From assembly GCA_903887275.1 (NCBI GenBank), contig CAISPD010000062.1, forward strand, positions 1-64,000: 64,000 nucleotides of DNA. Reading direction: 5' to 3'. The DNA is from an uncultured Mucilaginibacter sp. Its GTDB lineage: Bacteria > Bacteroidota > Bacteroidia > Sphingobacteriales > Sphingobacteriaceae. Of this stretch, positions 20,550 through 30,793 are shown piece by piece; the stretch's first letter is position 1, and the number at the start of each line of letters is the position of its first letter. The notes under the pieces were generated by a model. The model was not told where the DNA came from. It ran no database searches and saw nothing but the letters and a program-made list of their open reading frames with translations. The translations under genes and the position numbers were made by a program.

Positions 20550-21113
20550 TCAGGGTTTAAAACGTTCAACCATTTCTCTGCCTGTCTTAGGATCAGTTCC
20601 TTTTATTTCCACATATACGATGTTGGGTAACCAAAAGGAACCTCCTTCTACCAAGACAAAAACACTTTTGAGGATCACTTGTTTTTGCGAAATAAAGGCG
20701 AATATATGATATTTTCCATCAGTTCCCTTTAATAAAGTTAGTGGAAATTTTTTGTAGGAAACGAACCTGAGATCATAACCGCCGTTAGTTAAAGGTTTCG
20801 ATGTTAATCCGTAGGCAAATTTTCGCTGAATAAAGTTCAAATCTTCTTTTTGCCCTCTTTCGGCATATTTTATCCAATAAACTTTAACAGGTTCGTCGGC
20901 ATCTGGTTTGCCACTATCGTCCATATTAATGTCATAAACAATAGTATTGGCATTTGGCGTCCTTTGCACATAAAAAAGACGTTCGGGGGTAGCAGGTGGT
21001 TTTTGATAATTGACATGCGCTTTCAGTGAATCGGGGTTGTCCCCTTCGGCATAACTGTTATTAGATATTATAAGTAGTAAAAAGCTAAGTATAAAAAGAA
21101 ACGATGATCGCAT
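20550..21113 (-). CDS. DUF4833 domain-containing secreted protein
   Basis: ERLFYVQRTPNANTIVYDINMDDSGKPDADEPVKVYWIKYAERGQKEDLNFIQRKFAYGL. Confidence 0.7.
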   Translation of the reverse strand: MRSSFLFILSFLLLIISNNSYAEGDNPDSLKAHVNYQKPPATPERLFYVQRTPNANTIVYDINMDDSGKPDADEPVKVYWIKYAERGQKEDLNFIQRKFAYGLTSKPLTNGGYDLRFVSYKKFPLTLLKGTDGKYHIFAFISQKQVILKSVFVLVEGGSFWLPNIVYVEIKGTDPKTGREMVERFKP

Positions 21114-21131
21114 TACAAAAGGCAGAATTGT

Positions 21132-21845
21132 TTATTTGTTTTTTTCCTCAAGAGCTTTCTTTGCGTCTGTCAGACGTTTAAAAGCAGTAACATTAGTTAA
21201 GATAGCCAGAACAAAGATCGGTATCGTGAAGATCGACATCGTTTCAAAGACATGGAATTTGATTCCTGGAACGAAGAGCTTATAGTCGCCGCCAATATAA
21301 TGTGAAATGATACCACACAATATGGCAAAAAGACCTATGGTCACTACTCTTTCCGGGCGCTGCATCAAGCCACCTTTAATTTCAACACCCAGGCCTTCGG
21401 CGCGTGCCCTTACATAGCTCACCATCATGGAGCCGATCAATGCCACAAATGCAAAAATTGAACTTAAAAAGTAGTGATGCCCAACAAGGTAATAACAGAT
21501 CCCCAGGAACATGATCAATTCGCTATACCTGTCAAGTACCGAATCATATAAAGCGCCAAACGTTGATTTCATGTTGCCAAGCCTTGCTACCTGCCCATCG
21601 AGCATGTCAAACAGCCCTGCAAACAAGATAAGCGCACCAGCCCAGCCAACATATGACAGGTCTCCGCGATTACCTTCCTCAGCTCCAACTATGAATATTA
21701 CTGCTACACCCAGATTCAAAACAAATCCAATGGTGGTAACTGCATTTGGCGTTAGGCCCAATTTGATCAGTACCTTTACCAGCGGGTCTATTATTTTATA
21801 GATACCCGTTTGCAAATTTGTCCTTATGGAGGTTTGACCTGACAT
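21132..21845 (-). CDS. CDP-alcohol phosphatidyltransferase family protein (phosphatidylinositol-phosphate-synthase-like candidate)
   Basis: DMLDGQVARLGNMKSTFGALYDSVLDRYSE, matching DG-x2-AR-x8-G-x3-D-x3-D. Confidence 0.85.
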   Translation of the reverse strand: MSGQTSIRTNLQTGIYKIIDPLVKVLIKLGLTPNAVTTIGFVLNLGVAVIFIVGAEEGNRGDLSYVGWAGALILFAGLFDMLDGQVARLGNMKSTFGALYDSVLDRYSELIMFLGICYYLVGHHYFLSSIFAFVALIGSMMVSYVRARAEGLGVEIKGGLMQRPERVVTIGLFAILCGIISHYIGGDYKLFVPGIKFHVFETMSIFTIPIFVLAILTNVTAFKRLTDAKKALEEKNK

Positions 21846-21862
21846 GCCGATTGCTGATATGA

Positions 21863-24418
21863 TTAAAAGGTAAATAATACCCTAGTACGTATGCCCCATT
21901 TGGCTACGTCAGGGTCATTCAGGTAGGTAAATCGCCTAACCAGATCCACGCGGATGAATTTAAATATGTTTTCTATACCAACGCTTCCTTCAATATAGGG
22001 TGTCCTGCCCATAAAAGAGGTAATAGGTTGCCCGCTGCCATTTACTGGTAACTGGTAAAGTGCCGAATGGATAGAAGGATTATTCTCATCGCGGACACCG
22101 CCCCATAAAGATTTAAAGGAAACCGTCTCGCGCCATTTTAACTTTTTGAACAATGGTACTTTGTTGAATAAAAAGCCGTTAAAATGGTAATCTATATTGA
22201 TGCTTTCAGAATGATCATTGGCAAACTCAAGAAAGTTCATCAGGTTATAGGAGTCGATATCATAAGCATAGGTTTGGTTGGCCCTTGGTATGGATAGAAG
22301 TGGCCATGGCACCTGTCCAAATATCTGAATACCTTCAGCCAGTAAATCACCATAACCAAACTGTGACAAATAGAAACGTTTAGCGAAGGAGAGATGTAAA
22401 TTTTGAAAATTGTATTGGCCACCCCAAAGATTTTTAACGCCTTTGGTATAGTCTATGGTATAAATAGGGTATTTATTGGGGATATCAACCCGGTATATTT
22501 TGCCCTGATAAAACTGTTCATTGGGTGCATACCGCAATTCGGCAGTAAATTCACTGGTTGTTAAATTAGGTATTGTTTTGGGTACGCCGTTCTCCAGGGT
22601 ACTGAAATAAAGCGATCCTGCCGGCGCCTGTATCCATTTACGAAATCCAAAACTGTACGAAAAATGACTCTCAAATTCATGTACATAGTCGAATTTGAAA
22701 AATTGGTTGTACAGGTATTTGTCGTTATTGCCCCGCTTGAACGACAGCAAGAAGTTATCTTCCTGAACAAACTGCAGGTTTAGTCCCGGTATCTGTGTTT
22801 CCTTTTGATAACTTACCCGCAGGTAGTTTTGAGGGAAACGGTAAATTGATTTATCATTGAGCGAATAGGTTGCACTAAGAAAATATTTCCAGCGCTCGTC
22901 TTTAACACCATAAGAAGCATAAGTTTCAAAATAATACCGTTTGCTTAATTCAGGGGTAGTTCGCCCACCCAGTCGTAATTTTAAGCCTTCAACCGGATTA
23001 AAGCTGTAGAAGGTATTTGCCGGACCTAATTCAAACGGACCAAATGATTTATATCCGGCGAGCACCAAACTGATGATATCCATGGTACGCCTGTAAGATG
23101 GTATGGTCTTCAGGGTATCAATATTGTGGTACACTTTTGATTCGGCCGTAGTCAAGGTATCCAGGCGGTTCTGTTTCCAGTAATCGAGTGTTCGGTTAGT
23201 TGCGGCATCTAATTCAACCTCGGCCAGGCCATTATAGGTAGTATCGGATTGCGGTTTGTTTACTTCGTAATTACCATAAGTGATCGTTCTGATACCAAGC
23301 AAGCCTCCGTTCCCTTTTTTATTGAAACTAAAATCAACGATTGTATTACTCTTACTCAGGTGATAGCGTTTATCCGGCGTTTGTTCAAAATCCTGGTCGA
23401 CATGTAAGGATTTAACAAAATTCAGATTGATATTTTTATTTACAGTAAGTGATGCTTTTTGAACCGCATAATTTCCGTCGAGGGTAATATATATCTTTCC
23501 CTCAAATAACATGTCAGTTGTATTGCGCGGTGTAAAACTTAGTTCTACAACTTTAATATTATCAACCATCAGCGTATCCGAGATGAAAAATTTATAGAAA
23601 GTTGGCGCCGAATTGCTGATAGGGCTCAAAAACATATTGGTCATCAGGAAGATATCATTATCATAAATATCAACTTTGTAATACATGTGTTTAAAGTACT
23701 GCCCTAAACCTTCATTATCAAAGTAACTACCAAAATTGGCATCCTGATGGGCCAAAACAATACTTTTCGATTTCTCAGGCGATTTACGGTAATAATGCTG
23801 ACTTAATTTCTCATCCAGATAAATAGGTAAGAGCGTCTTACCCGGAATGGTTGTACTATCGCGGTTATCGATGATAAATTTATACTTCTTAAAGAATTTT
23901 TTATCGGCAACGGTTGGGGATACGTTCAGTATCGAGAACATCATTTTATCATATTCCTTAAATTGAACGTAGTCATAGCTTTCGGGCTTGTTCTGATCTT
24001 TGTGTGCGATCACCTGCCTGATCAATTCAACTGCCGGGTTATCTTTGTTGCGGTATTTGGTCTTTTTGCCAGCCCTTATCACTACCTCACCCAATTGCTG
24101 TGATACAGCAACCATCCGGATATTTATTATTTGCTCTTGCCCGGGTTTAACGTTTATTTCGGCTGTTTTATAACCAACATAACTTACGATAATGTGGCTA
24201 AAGGATTTGGTTGACTGTATAACAAACTTACCGTTGGCATCAGATGTAGCCAATACGGTAGAATCGCCCGATTTTAACCCTACGTAAGGTAAAGTTTGCT
24301 GAGTTTTTGCATCCGTTACCGTACCGCTTACCCGGGTGATTTGCGCCAGGCCGGGCAGGGAATATATACTAAAGCTGAATATTATTAAAAACCGTAAATA
24401 AAATTTATCTAAGCTCAT
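21863..24418 (-). CDS. DUF5686 / carboxypeptidase-regulatory-like outer membrane protein
   Basis: N-terminal CarboxypepD_reg-like (VSGTVTDAKTQQTLPYVGL...), long beta-barrel-like C-terminus. Confidence 0.75.
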   Translation of the reverse strand: MSLDKFYLRFLIIFSFSIYSLPGLAQITRVSGTVTDAKTQQTLPYVGLKSGDSTVLATSDANGKFVIQSTKSFSHIIVSYVGYKTAEINVKPGQEQIINIRMVAVSQQLGEVVIRAGKKTKYRNKDNPAVELIRQVIAHKDQNKPESYDYVQFKEYDKMMFSILNVSPTVADKKFFKKYKFIIDNRDSTTIPGKTLLPIYLDEKLSQHYYRKSPEKSKSIVLAHQDANFGSYFDNEGLGQYFKHMYYKVDIYDNDIFLMTNMFLSPISNSAPTFYKFFISDTLMVDNIKVVELSFTPRNTTDMLFEGKIYITLDGNYAVQKASLTVNKNINLNFVKSLHVDQDFEQTPDKRYHLSKSNTIVDFSFNKKGNGGLLGIRTITYGNYEVNKPQSDTTYNGLAEVELDAATNRTLDYWKQNRLDTLTTAESKVYHNIDTLKTIPSYRRTMDIISLVLAGYKSFGPFELGPANTFYSFNPVEGLKLRLGGRTTPELSKRYYFETYASYGVKDERWKYFLSATYSLNDKSIYRFPQNYLRVSYQKETQIPGLNLQFVQEDNFLLSFKRGNNDKYLYNQFFKFDYVHEFESHFSYSFGFRKWIQAPAGSLYFSTLENGVPKTIPNLTTSEFTAELRYAPNEQFYQGKIYRVDIPNKYPIYTIDYTKGVKNLWGGQYNFQNLHLSFAKRFYLSQFGYGDLLAEGIQIFGQVPWPLLSIPRANQTYAYDIDSYNLMNFLEFANDHSESINIDYHFNGFLFNKVPLFKKLKWRETVSFKSLWGGVRDENNPSIHSALYQLPVNGSGQPITSFMGRTPYIEGSVGIENIFKFIRVDLVRRFTYLNDPDVAKWGIRTRVLFTF

Positions 24419-24681
24419 TTAGCTATTGCAATTTTCTTAATACAAACTCTATTTTACGCGTTTACTGGTAAGTTCGATCATTTAAAGCTCCTGTAACAGT
24501 ATAATACTTTAAATCAACACATCGAATCAAATACACTGTTTTGGTTTTATTGCGAATACAGTTTCAATGAAGTATTCACAAGAGCATAAATGTTTTGTAT
24601 TCGAGGGCAAAAATAGAAAAAATTAGAGGAGACTTATGTGGTCGAAAAGTCAAAATTAATCAATCGATTGATTTTATTTTT

Positions 24682-25137
24682 TTAAAGTAGTTTGAACCAA
24701 AAAATGAGCTGCAGGATGATATTGCTATAGATGCCTGCAACAACGTCGTCCAGCATGATACCCCAACCACCCGGCAGCTTTTCAGCTTTCCGGATGAAAA
24801 GTGGTTTTGCAATATCGAAAAAGCGAAAAAGAACCAAACCGGCGATTATATACGCCAGGCTTGAAGGTAAAAACAACAGGGTAATAAACATCCCTGCCCA
24901 TTCGTCAATTACTACCCGGGAAGGGTCTTTGCCCCATATGCCGGTAACCTTGTCAGACGACCAGATACCCAGCACGGTAATCGCAATAGTTATGACAACA
25001 GCCAAAATAGGATTGTAATTTCCATTAAAAGCTAAATACCATACAATGCAAGCTGTAATTGCAGCCAGGGTACCAGCTCCCTTTCCAACGTAGCCGATAC
25101 CCATACAGGTTGCTATGAGTTTGTGAAATCTGATCAT
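24682..25137 (-). CDS. pgpA: Phosphatidylglycerophosphatase A-like protein
   Basis: YVGKGAGTLAAI, DPSRVVIDEWAGMFITLLFLP, FRFFDIAKP, GGWGIMLDDVVAGIYSNI. Confidence 0.85.
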   Translation of the reverse strand: MIRFHKLIATCMGIGYVGKGAGTLAAITACIVWYLAFNGNYNPILAVVITIAITVLGIWSSDKVTGIWGKDPSRVVIDEWAGMFITLLFLPSSLAYIIAGLVLFRFFDIAKPLFIRKAEKLPGGWGIMLDDVVAGIYSNIILQLIFWFKLL

Positions 25138-25221
25138 AAAAATTCAACCCAATACAGGTAATAGTCAGGTTGCGCGGCAATAAAGCAGTTATTTATCAAA
25201 TGTAGATATTGGCAGAGATAT

Positions 25222-26340
25222 TCAGATCGTCTTTTCGTAGATCCGATAAGTTTTGTAGGGGTCGCCATTGATAGCTTTTATGGCTTCATTGATCAGGGTA
25301 TTATTTTCGAGGGTCCAACCAGCTTCGGCATGGGTGAAACCTTTTCTTTTATACTCTTTGATAATGGTACCATACATCACCGCTTCGATACCCATCTTAC
25401 GATAGCCATCAACTACGCCTAGCGCGTAGATACGGATACTTTTGATCTTGCTTTTGTTAGCCAGGAGCTTAAAAATGCCGGTGGGCAGCAAGCGCCCTTT
25501 TTTTATTTTAATAAAGATCTCGTTATAGTTGGGCAAGGCAAGGCCAAAGCCAACCAGCTTGCCGTTTTGTTCAGCTACCAATGCGAAGTCGGTATCAAGG
25601 ATTAACTTCAGATCTTTGGCCAGGTAGTTGAATTCTTCATCGGTCAATGGTACAAATCCGGTATTATGGTCCCAGGCCGAGTTGTATACTTCCCTTAAAG
25701 CAGCCGCTTCCTGTTTGAAGTTCTTGAGGTTTACCTTACGGATAACGATATTATTGCGCTTCAAACGAGCCTGTAAGGCATCGAGCAATCTCACCGAACG
25801 GTCGTCATAACTTTCGCCTTCCCAATGCCATGCGATCAGGTCGATCTGTTTTGCAAAACCGGCTTTTTCAACCAGTTCGGCATAATAGGGGGCGTTATAG
25901 GTCATCATCAACATGGGCGGGCTGTCAAACCCTTTGATCAGTAGCCCGGCAGCCTCATTGGTTGAAAAATTTACCGGTCCGATAAATTTATCGGCTATAC
26001 CCTGATCTTTTAACCATACTGCGGCTGCATCAAATAATAGTTGGGCTACTTCCTGATCGTTTACACAATCAAAAAATCCCCAAAATCCGTCATTTGCTTT
26101 ATTGAATTCGTTGTGTGCTTTATTTAAGATCGCAGCAATACGACCAACGATCCTATCACCGTCGTAAGCCAAAAATGCTTGTAGGGAATTGTGTTTATGG
26201 AAAGGATGCGTGGTTAACAGATCCCTTTGCGCAATAAACAATTCGGGTACATAATTTGGATCGCCCTTGTAGAGTTCGTGCGGAAAATCAATAAACTTAG
26301 CAAGTTCCTTCTTATTGCTAACAGGAATTACTTTCTTCAT
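25222..26340 (-). CDS. GNAT-superfamily acyltransferase, candidate bacterial ceramide synthase
   Basis: GNAT-like C-terminal region (IYALGVVDGYRKMGIEAVMYGTIIKEYKRKGFTHAEAGWTLENNTLINEAI); directly downstream of the SPT gene. Confidence 0.6.
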   Translation of the reverse strand: MKKVIPVSNKKELAKFIDFPHELYKGDPNYVPELFIAQRDLLTTHPFHKHNSLQAFLAYDGDRIVGRIAAILNKAHNEFNKANDGFWGFFDCVNDQEVAQLLFDAAAVWLKDQGIADKFIGPVNFSTNEAAGLLIKGFDSPPMLMMTYNAPYYAELVEKAGFAKQIDLIAWHWEGESYDDRSVRLLDALQARLKRNNIVIRKVNLKNFKQEAAALREVYNSAWDHNTGFVPLTDEEFNYLAKDLKLILDTDFALVAEQNGKLVGFGLALPNYNEIFIKIKKGRLLPTGIFKLLANKSKIKSIRIYALGVVDGYRKMGIEAVMYGTIIKEYKRKGFTHAEAGWTLENNTLINEAIKAINGDPYKTYRIYEKTI

Positions 26341-26368
26341 TACAGCGCTGCAGTTCTAAAAAAGCGGT

Positions 26369-27613
<1,245 letters not shown>

Positions 27614-27945
27614 TTATAACTTCTAAGTTAGTTAGCTGATAATCTACACATTCCACTTTTCGGGGAATATAAATTCTCATTAGGCAAATTAATTAAATTT
27701 TTTGTTTAAATCAGCCTACAATTTTTCATTTTTTTGAAAAAACTATTCAAAGACGCTGTGTAGTGTTTGATTTCGTGGCCTTTAGCTGCAATTTCGGCCA
27801 TTTTTTTTAGCACATATTATTTAATCGAATAACTAAAAAAATGCCCGATAGTAGCAATTTTTGAAGCCGATTTATTTTTTGATCAATTTTTTAACGCCCT
27901 AAATGCAATAGTATTTGGCGAAGAGTTTAACCCGGCTAAAACAAA

Positions 27946-27973
27946 AAAGCTTCCAGGTTTAACTGGAAGCTTT
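27946..27973 (-). terminator. Terminator downstream of the aminotransferase gene
   Basis: AAAGCTTCCAG-GTTTAA-CTGGAAGCTTT flanked by an A-run (T-run on the minus strand). Confidence 0.85.
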
Positions 27974-27993
27974 ATGCGGTTAGTTAAACGGTC

Positions 27994-29187
27994 TTAGCTT
28001 AATTTACCCAATGCCTCTTTAATTCGTTTTATTGCTTCTACCAAAACGTCTTCTGCCGCGGCATATGACAATCGTATCGATTTGGTGTCTCCAAATGAAT
28101 CGCCGCCAACAGTAGCAACATGTCCTTCTTCTAACAAGTAAAGGCTAAGTTCGTCAGCATCTTTAATGGTGCGTCCGTTATAGCTTTTGCCAAAAAATGA
28201 GGTAACATCCGGGAAGAAATAAAATGCACCATCGGGAAGGTTAACTTTTACGCCTTCAATATCTTTCAGTAAACCATAAACCAGGTCGCGGCGTTTGCGG
28301 AATTGTTCGCGCATGGCGTGTACACTTTCCAATCCGCCTTCCAGTGCCGCTACACCGGCTTTTTGCGTAATGGAGCAGGTACCCGAAGTTACCTGACCCT
28401 GCATTTTATCGCAGGCTGCGGCAATCTCTTTGTTAGATGCGGTATAGCCAATGCGCCAGCCGGTCATGGCAAAGGCTTTCGAAAATCCATTTATGATGAT
28501 AACCCGGTCTTTAATGCTATCAAATTGTGCTATTGACTCGTGCTTGTCAACAAAGTTGATATGTTCGTAGATCTCATCAGAAAGAATATAGATCTGCGGA
28601 TGACGTTCAAATACTTTAGCCAAACCTTCTAATTCGTCTTTAGTATATACGCTTCCTGTTGGATTGCAGGGCGACGAAAACATGAACAGCTTAGTTTTTG
28701 GAGTGATTGCAGCTTCCAGTTGCTCGGGTGTAATTTTAAATTCCTGCTCAACTGAAGCATTTATAAATACGCTTACACCTTCGGCCAGTTTTACCACTTC
28801 CGAATACGATACCCAATAGGGGGTAGGGATGATCACTTCTTCTCCCGGATTAACCAGGCAAAGTACCGCGTTGGCAATAGCCTGTTTTGCGCCTGTCGAA
28901 ACTACGATCTGGCTTGCATCATAATCCAGTCCATTCTCGTTTTTAAGTTTCAGTGTGATGGCTTTGCGAAGATCGGGATAACCGGCAACTGGCGTATAAT
29001 ACGTAAAGTTGTTGTCCATTGCTTTCTTAGCCGCCTCTTTAATGTATTCGGGCGTATGGAAATCGGGTTCGCCAAAACTCAGGCTGATCACGTCAACTCC
29101 CTTTGCAGCCAGCTCACGACCTAATTTGGCCATTTTAATAGTTGCCGACTCGGCTAAGTTGTTGATCCTGGTACTTAATGCGTTCAT
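27994..29187 (-). CDS. PLP-dependent aminotransferase (aspartate aminotransferase class I)
   Basis: GEPDFHTPEYIKEAA, SPCNPTGSVYTKDEL, INGFSKAFAMTGWRIGY. Confidence 0.9.
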   Translation of the reverse strand: MNALSTRINNLAESATIKMAKLGRELAAKGVDVISLSFGEPDFHTPEYIKEAAKKAMDNNFTYYTPVAGYPDLRKAITLKLKNENGLDYDASQIVVSTGAKQAIANAVLCLVNPGEEVIIPTPYWVSYSEVVKLAEGVSVFINASVEQEFKITPEQLEAAITPKTKLFMFSSPCNPTGSVYTKDELEGLAKVFERHPQIYILSDEIYEHINFVDKHESIAQFDSIKDRVIIINGFSKAFAMTGWRIGYTASNKEIAAACDKMQGQVTSGTCSITQKAGVAALEGGLESVHAMREQFRKRRDLVYGLLKDIEGVKVNLPDGAFYFFPDVTSFFGKSYNGRTIKDADELSLYLLEEGHVATVGGDSFGDTKSIRLSYAAAEDVLVEAIKRIKEALGKLS

Positions 29188-29210
29188 CTTATCGTTTTTT
29201 ATTTCGCGGG

Positions 29211-29218
29211 CAAAGATA
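29211..29218 (-). promoter_or_regulatory. TATCTTTG promoter -7 box of the aminotransferase gene
   Basis: Matches the Bacteroidota TAnnTTTG consensus about 23 nt upstream of the ATG. Confidence 0.5.
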
Positions 29219-29318
29219 GAAAATATGCAGAAAGCTGAAAGTAAAAAGGGAACTTGTGTTAATTGAATTTTAATTTATTATTCAGCATTTGTTCAAATAA
29301 AAAGGTAAAAAGCTTTGT

Positions 29319-30353
29319 TTGCCGGTCTTTATGCTAACGGCTTTCTGCTTACCTTTGGCAAAAAAATTTAATACTTTGCTGCAGCAAAAAAAGATCATTC
29401 TACTGGCGCTCATTACGGGGATAATTCTGATGATTGCCAAATTTGGCGCTTATCTGCTCACTGCATCCAATTTTATATTAACCGATGCTGCTGAAAGTAT
29501 CGTTAATGTACTGGCCAGCTCATTTGCATTTTACAGTATTTATCTGGCCTCATTGCCCCGCGATGAAAATCATCCTTACGGTCACGGCAAAGTGGAGTTC
29601 TTCTCGGTTTTTATAGAGGGAGCACTCATTAGTATGGCAGGCTTAGGTATTCTGATCAAATCAACTTATAATATATTTTATCCGCATCCGATCCACGACC
29701 TGCTGGCGGGTGTTTACATTATAGGTATAACCGGAGTTGTAAACGGCTGTCTTGGTTATTATATGAAGAGGCAGGGTAAAGTGCTCAAGTCAATCACAAT
29801 TGAAGCCGATGGGCGACACCTCATTACGGATATGGTTACCTCGATCGGATTAGTTGCTGGTTTGCTGCTGATCTACTTCACCAGGATCGATCTGCTGGAT
29901 AGTATTTTATCGATCCTTGTGGGCATGTATATCCTGTATGTTGGTTATAAGCTTTTGCGGAAATCAGTTTCAGGATTAATGGATGAAGCTGATTTTGAAC
30001 TTGTAAAAGAGATATTATCAATACTTAATGATCAACGCCGGGAAGAATGGATCGATCTGCATAATTTCAGGGCGCAGAAATATGGCAATGAGCTACATAT
30101 CGATTGCCATATTACCCTGCCCAATTATTTCGATCTGAATAAAGTGCACGAAGAAGTTAAACTGGTAGATCAACTTGTAAACAAAGCCGCCAGCGTGACT
30201 ACCGAATTTTTTATCCATGCCGATCCATGTTTGCCGTATTGCTGCCATTATTGCAACATGCAAAATTGCCCCATACGGTCAGAAGCAAAAACAACTGATA
30301 TTACCTGGACCATGGAGAATATTACACGAAACAAAAAACACTTTGAAAGATAA
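29319..30353 (+). CDS. Cation diffusion facilitator family transporter with Cys-rich C-terminus
   Basis: TDAAESIVNVLASSFAFYS, DENHPYGHGKVEFFS; C-terminus PCLPYCCHYCNMQNCPIR. Confidence 0.85.
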   Translation: MPVFMLTAFCLPLAKKFNTLLQQKKIILLALITGIILMIAKFGAYLLTASNFILTDAAESIVNVLASSFAFYSIYLASLPRDENHPYGHGKVEFFSVFIEGALISMAGLGILIKSTYNIFYPHPIHDLLAGVYIIGITGVVNGCLGYYMKRQGKVLKSITIEADGRHLITDMVTSIGLVAGLLLIYFTRIDLLDSILSILVGMYILYVGYKLLRKSVSGLMDEADFELVKEILSILNDQRREEWIDLHNFRAQKYGNELHIDCHITLPNYFDLNKVHEEVKLVDQLVNKAASVTTEFFIHADPCLPYCCHYCNMQNCPIRSEAKTTDITWTMENITRNKKHFER

Positions 30354-30793
30354 TGTATCCATTTAATGTGCGTGTTTACGGAGTGCTGATCACTGAGCAA
30401 AACCAGGTTTTGATCAGTGATGAACTGGAATTTGGCATGAAATTCAGTAAATTCCCGGGTGGCGGGCTTGAATTTGGTGAAGGCTTGATAGATGGTTTAA
30501 AGCGTGAGTTTGTGGAAGAGTGCAACACCGAAATAGAGATCATCGATCATTTTTATACCACCGACTTTTTTGTGAAATCAGCTTTTAATGATTCGCAGGT
30601 GATCAACGTATATTATACCGTAAGAAATACCAGCCCATTGAATCTGGTATTTAAAACCGAACCATTTGATTTTGATGGTGAGGGTGATTTGTTGCAATCC
30701 TTCCGCTGGGTAGGTTTAAACGAGCTGAAGGAGGATGATATCACCTTTCCAACCGATAAACAAGTAGTGAAACTTCTGAAAGAAAAAATATGA
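30353..30793 (+). CDS. NUDIX hydrolase
   Basis: NUDIX box GGGLEFGEGLIDGLKREFVEECNTEI. Confidence 0.85.
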   Translation: MYPFNVRVYGVLITEQNQVLISDELEFGMKFSKFPGGGLEFGEGLIDGLKREFVEECNTEIEIIDHFYTTDFFVKSAFNDSQVINVYYTVRNTSPLNLVFKTEPFDFDGEGDLLQSFRWVGLNELKEDDITFPTDKQVVKLLKEKI

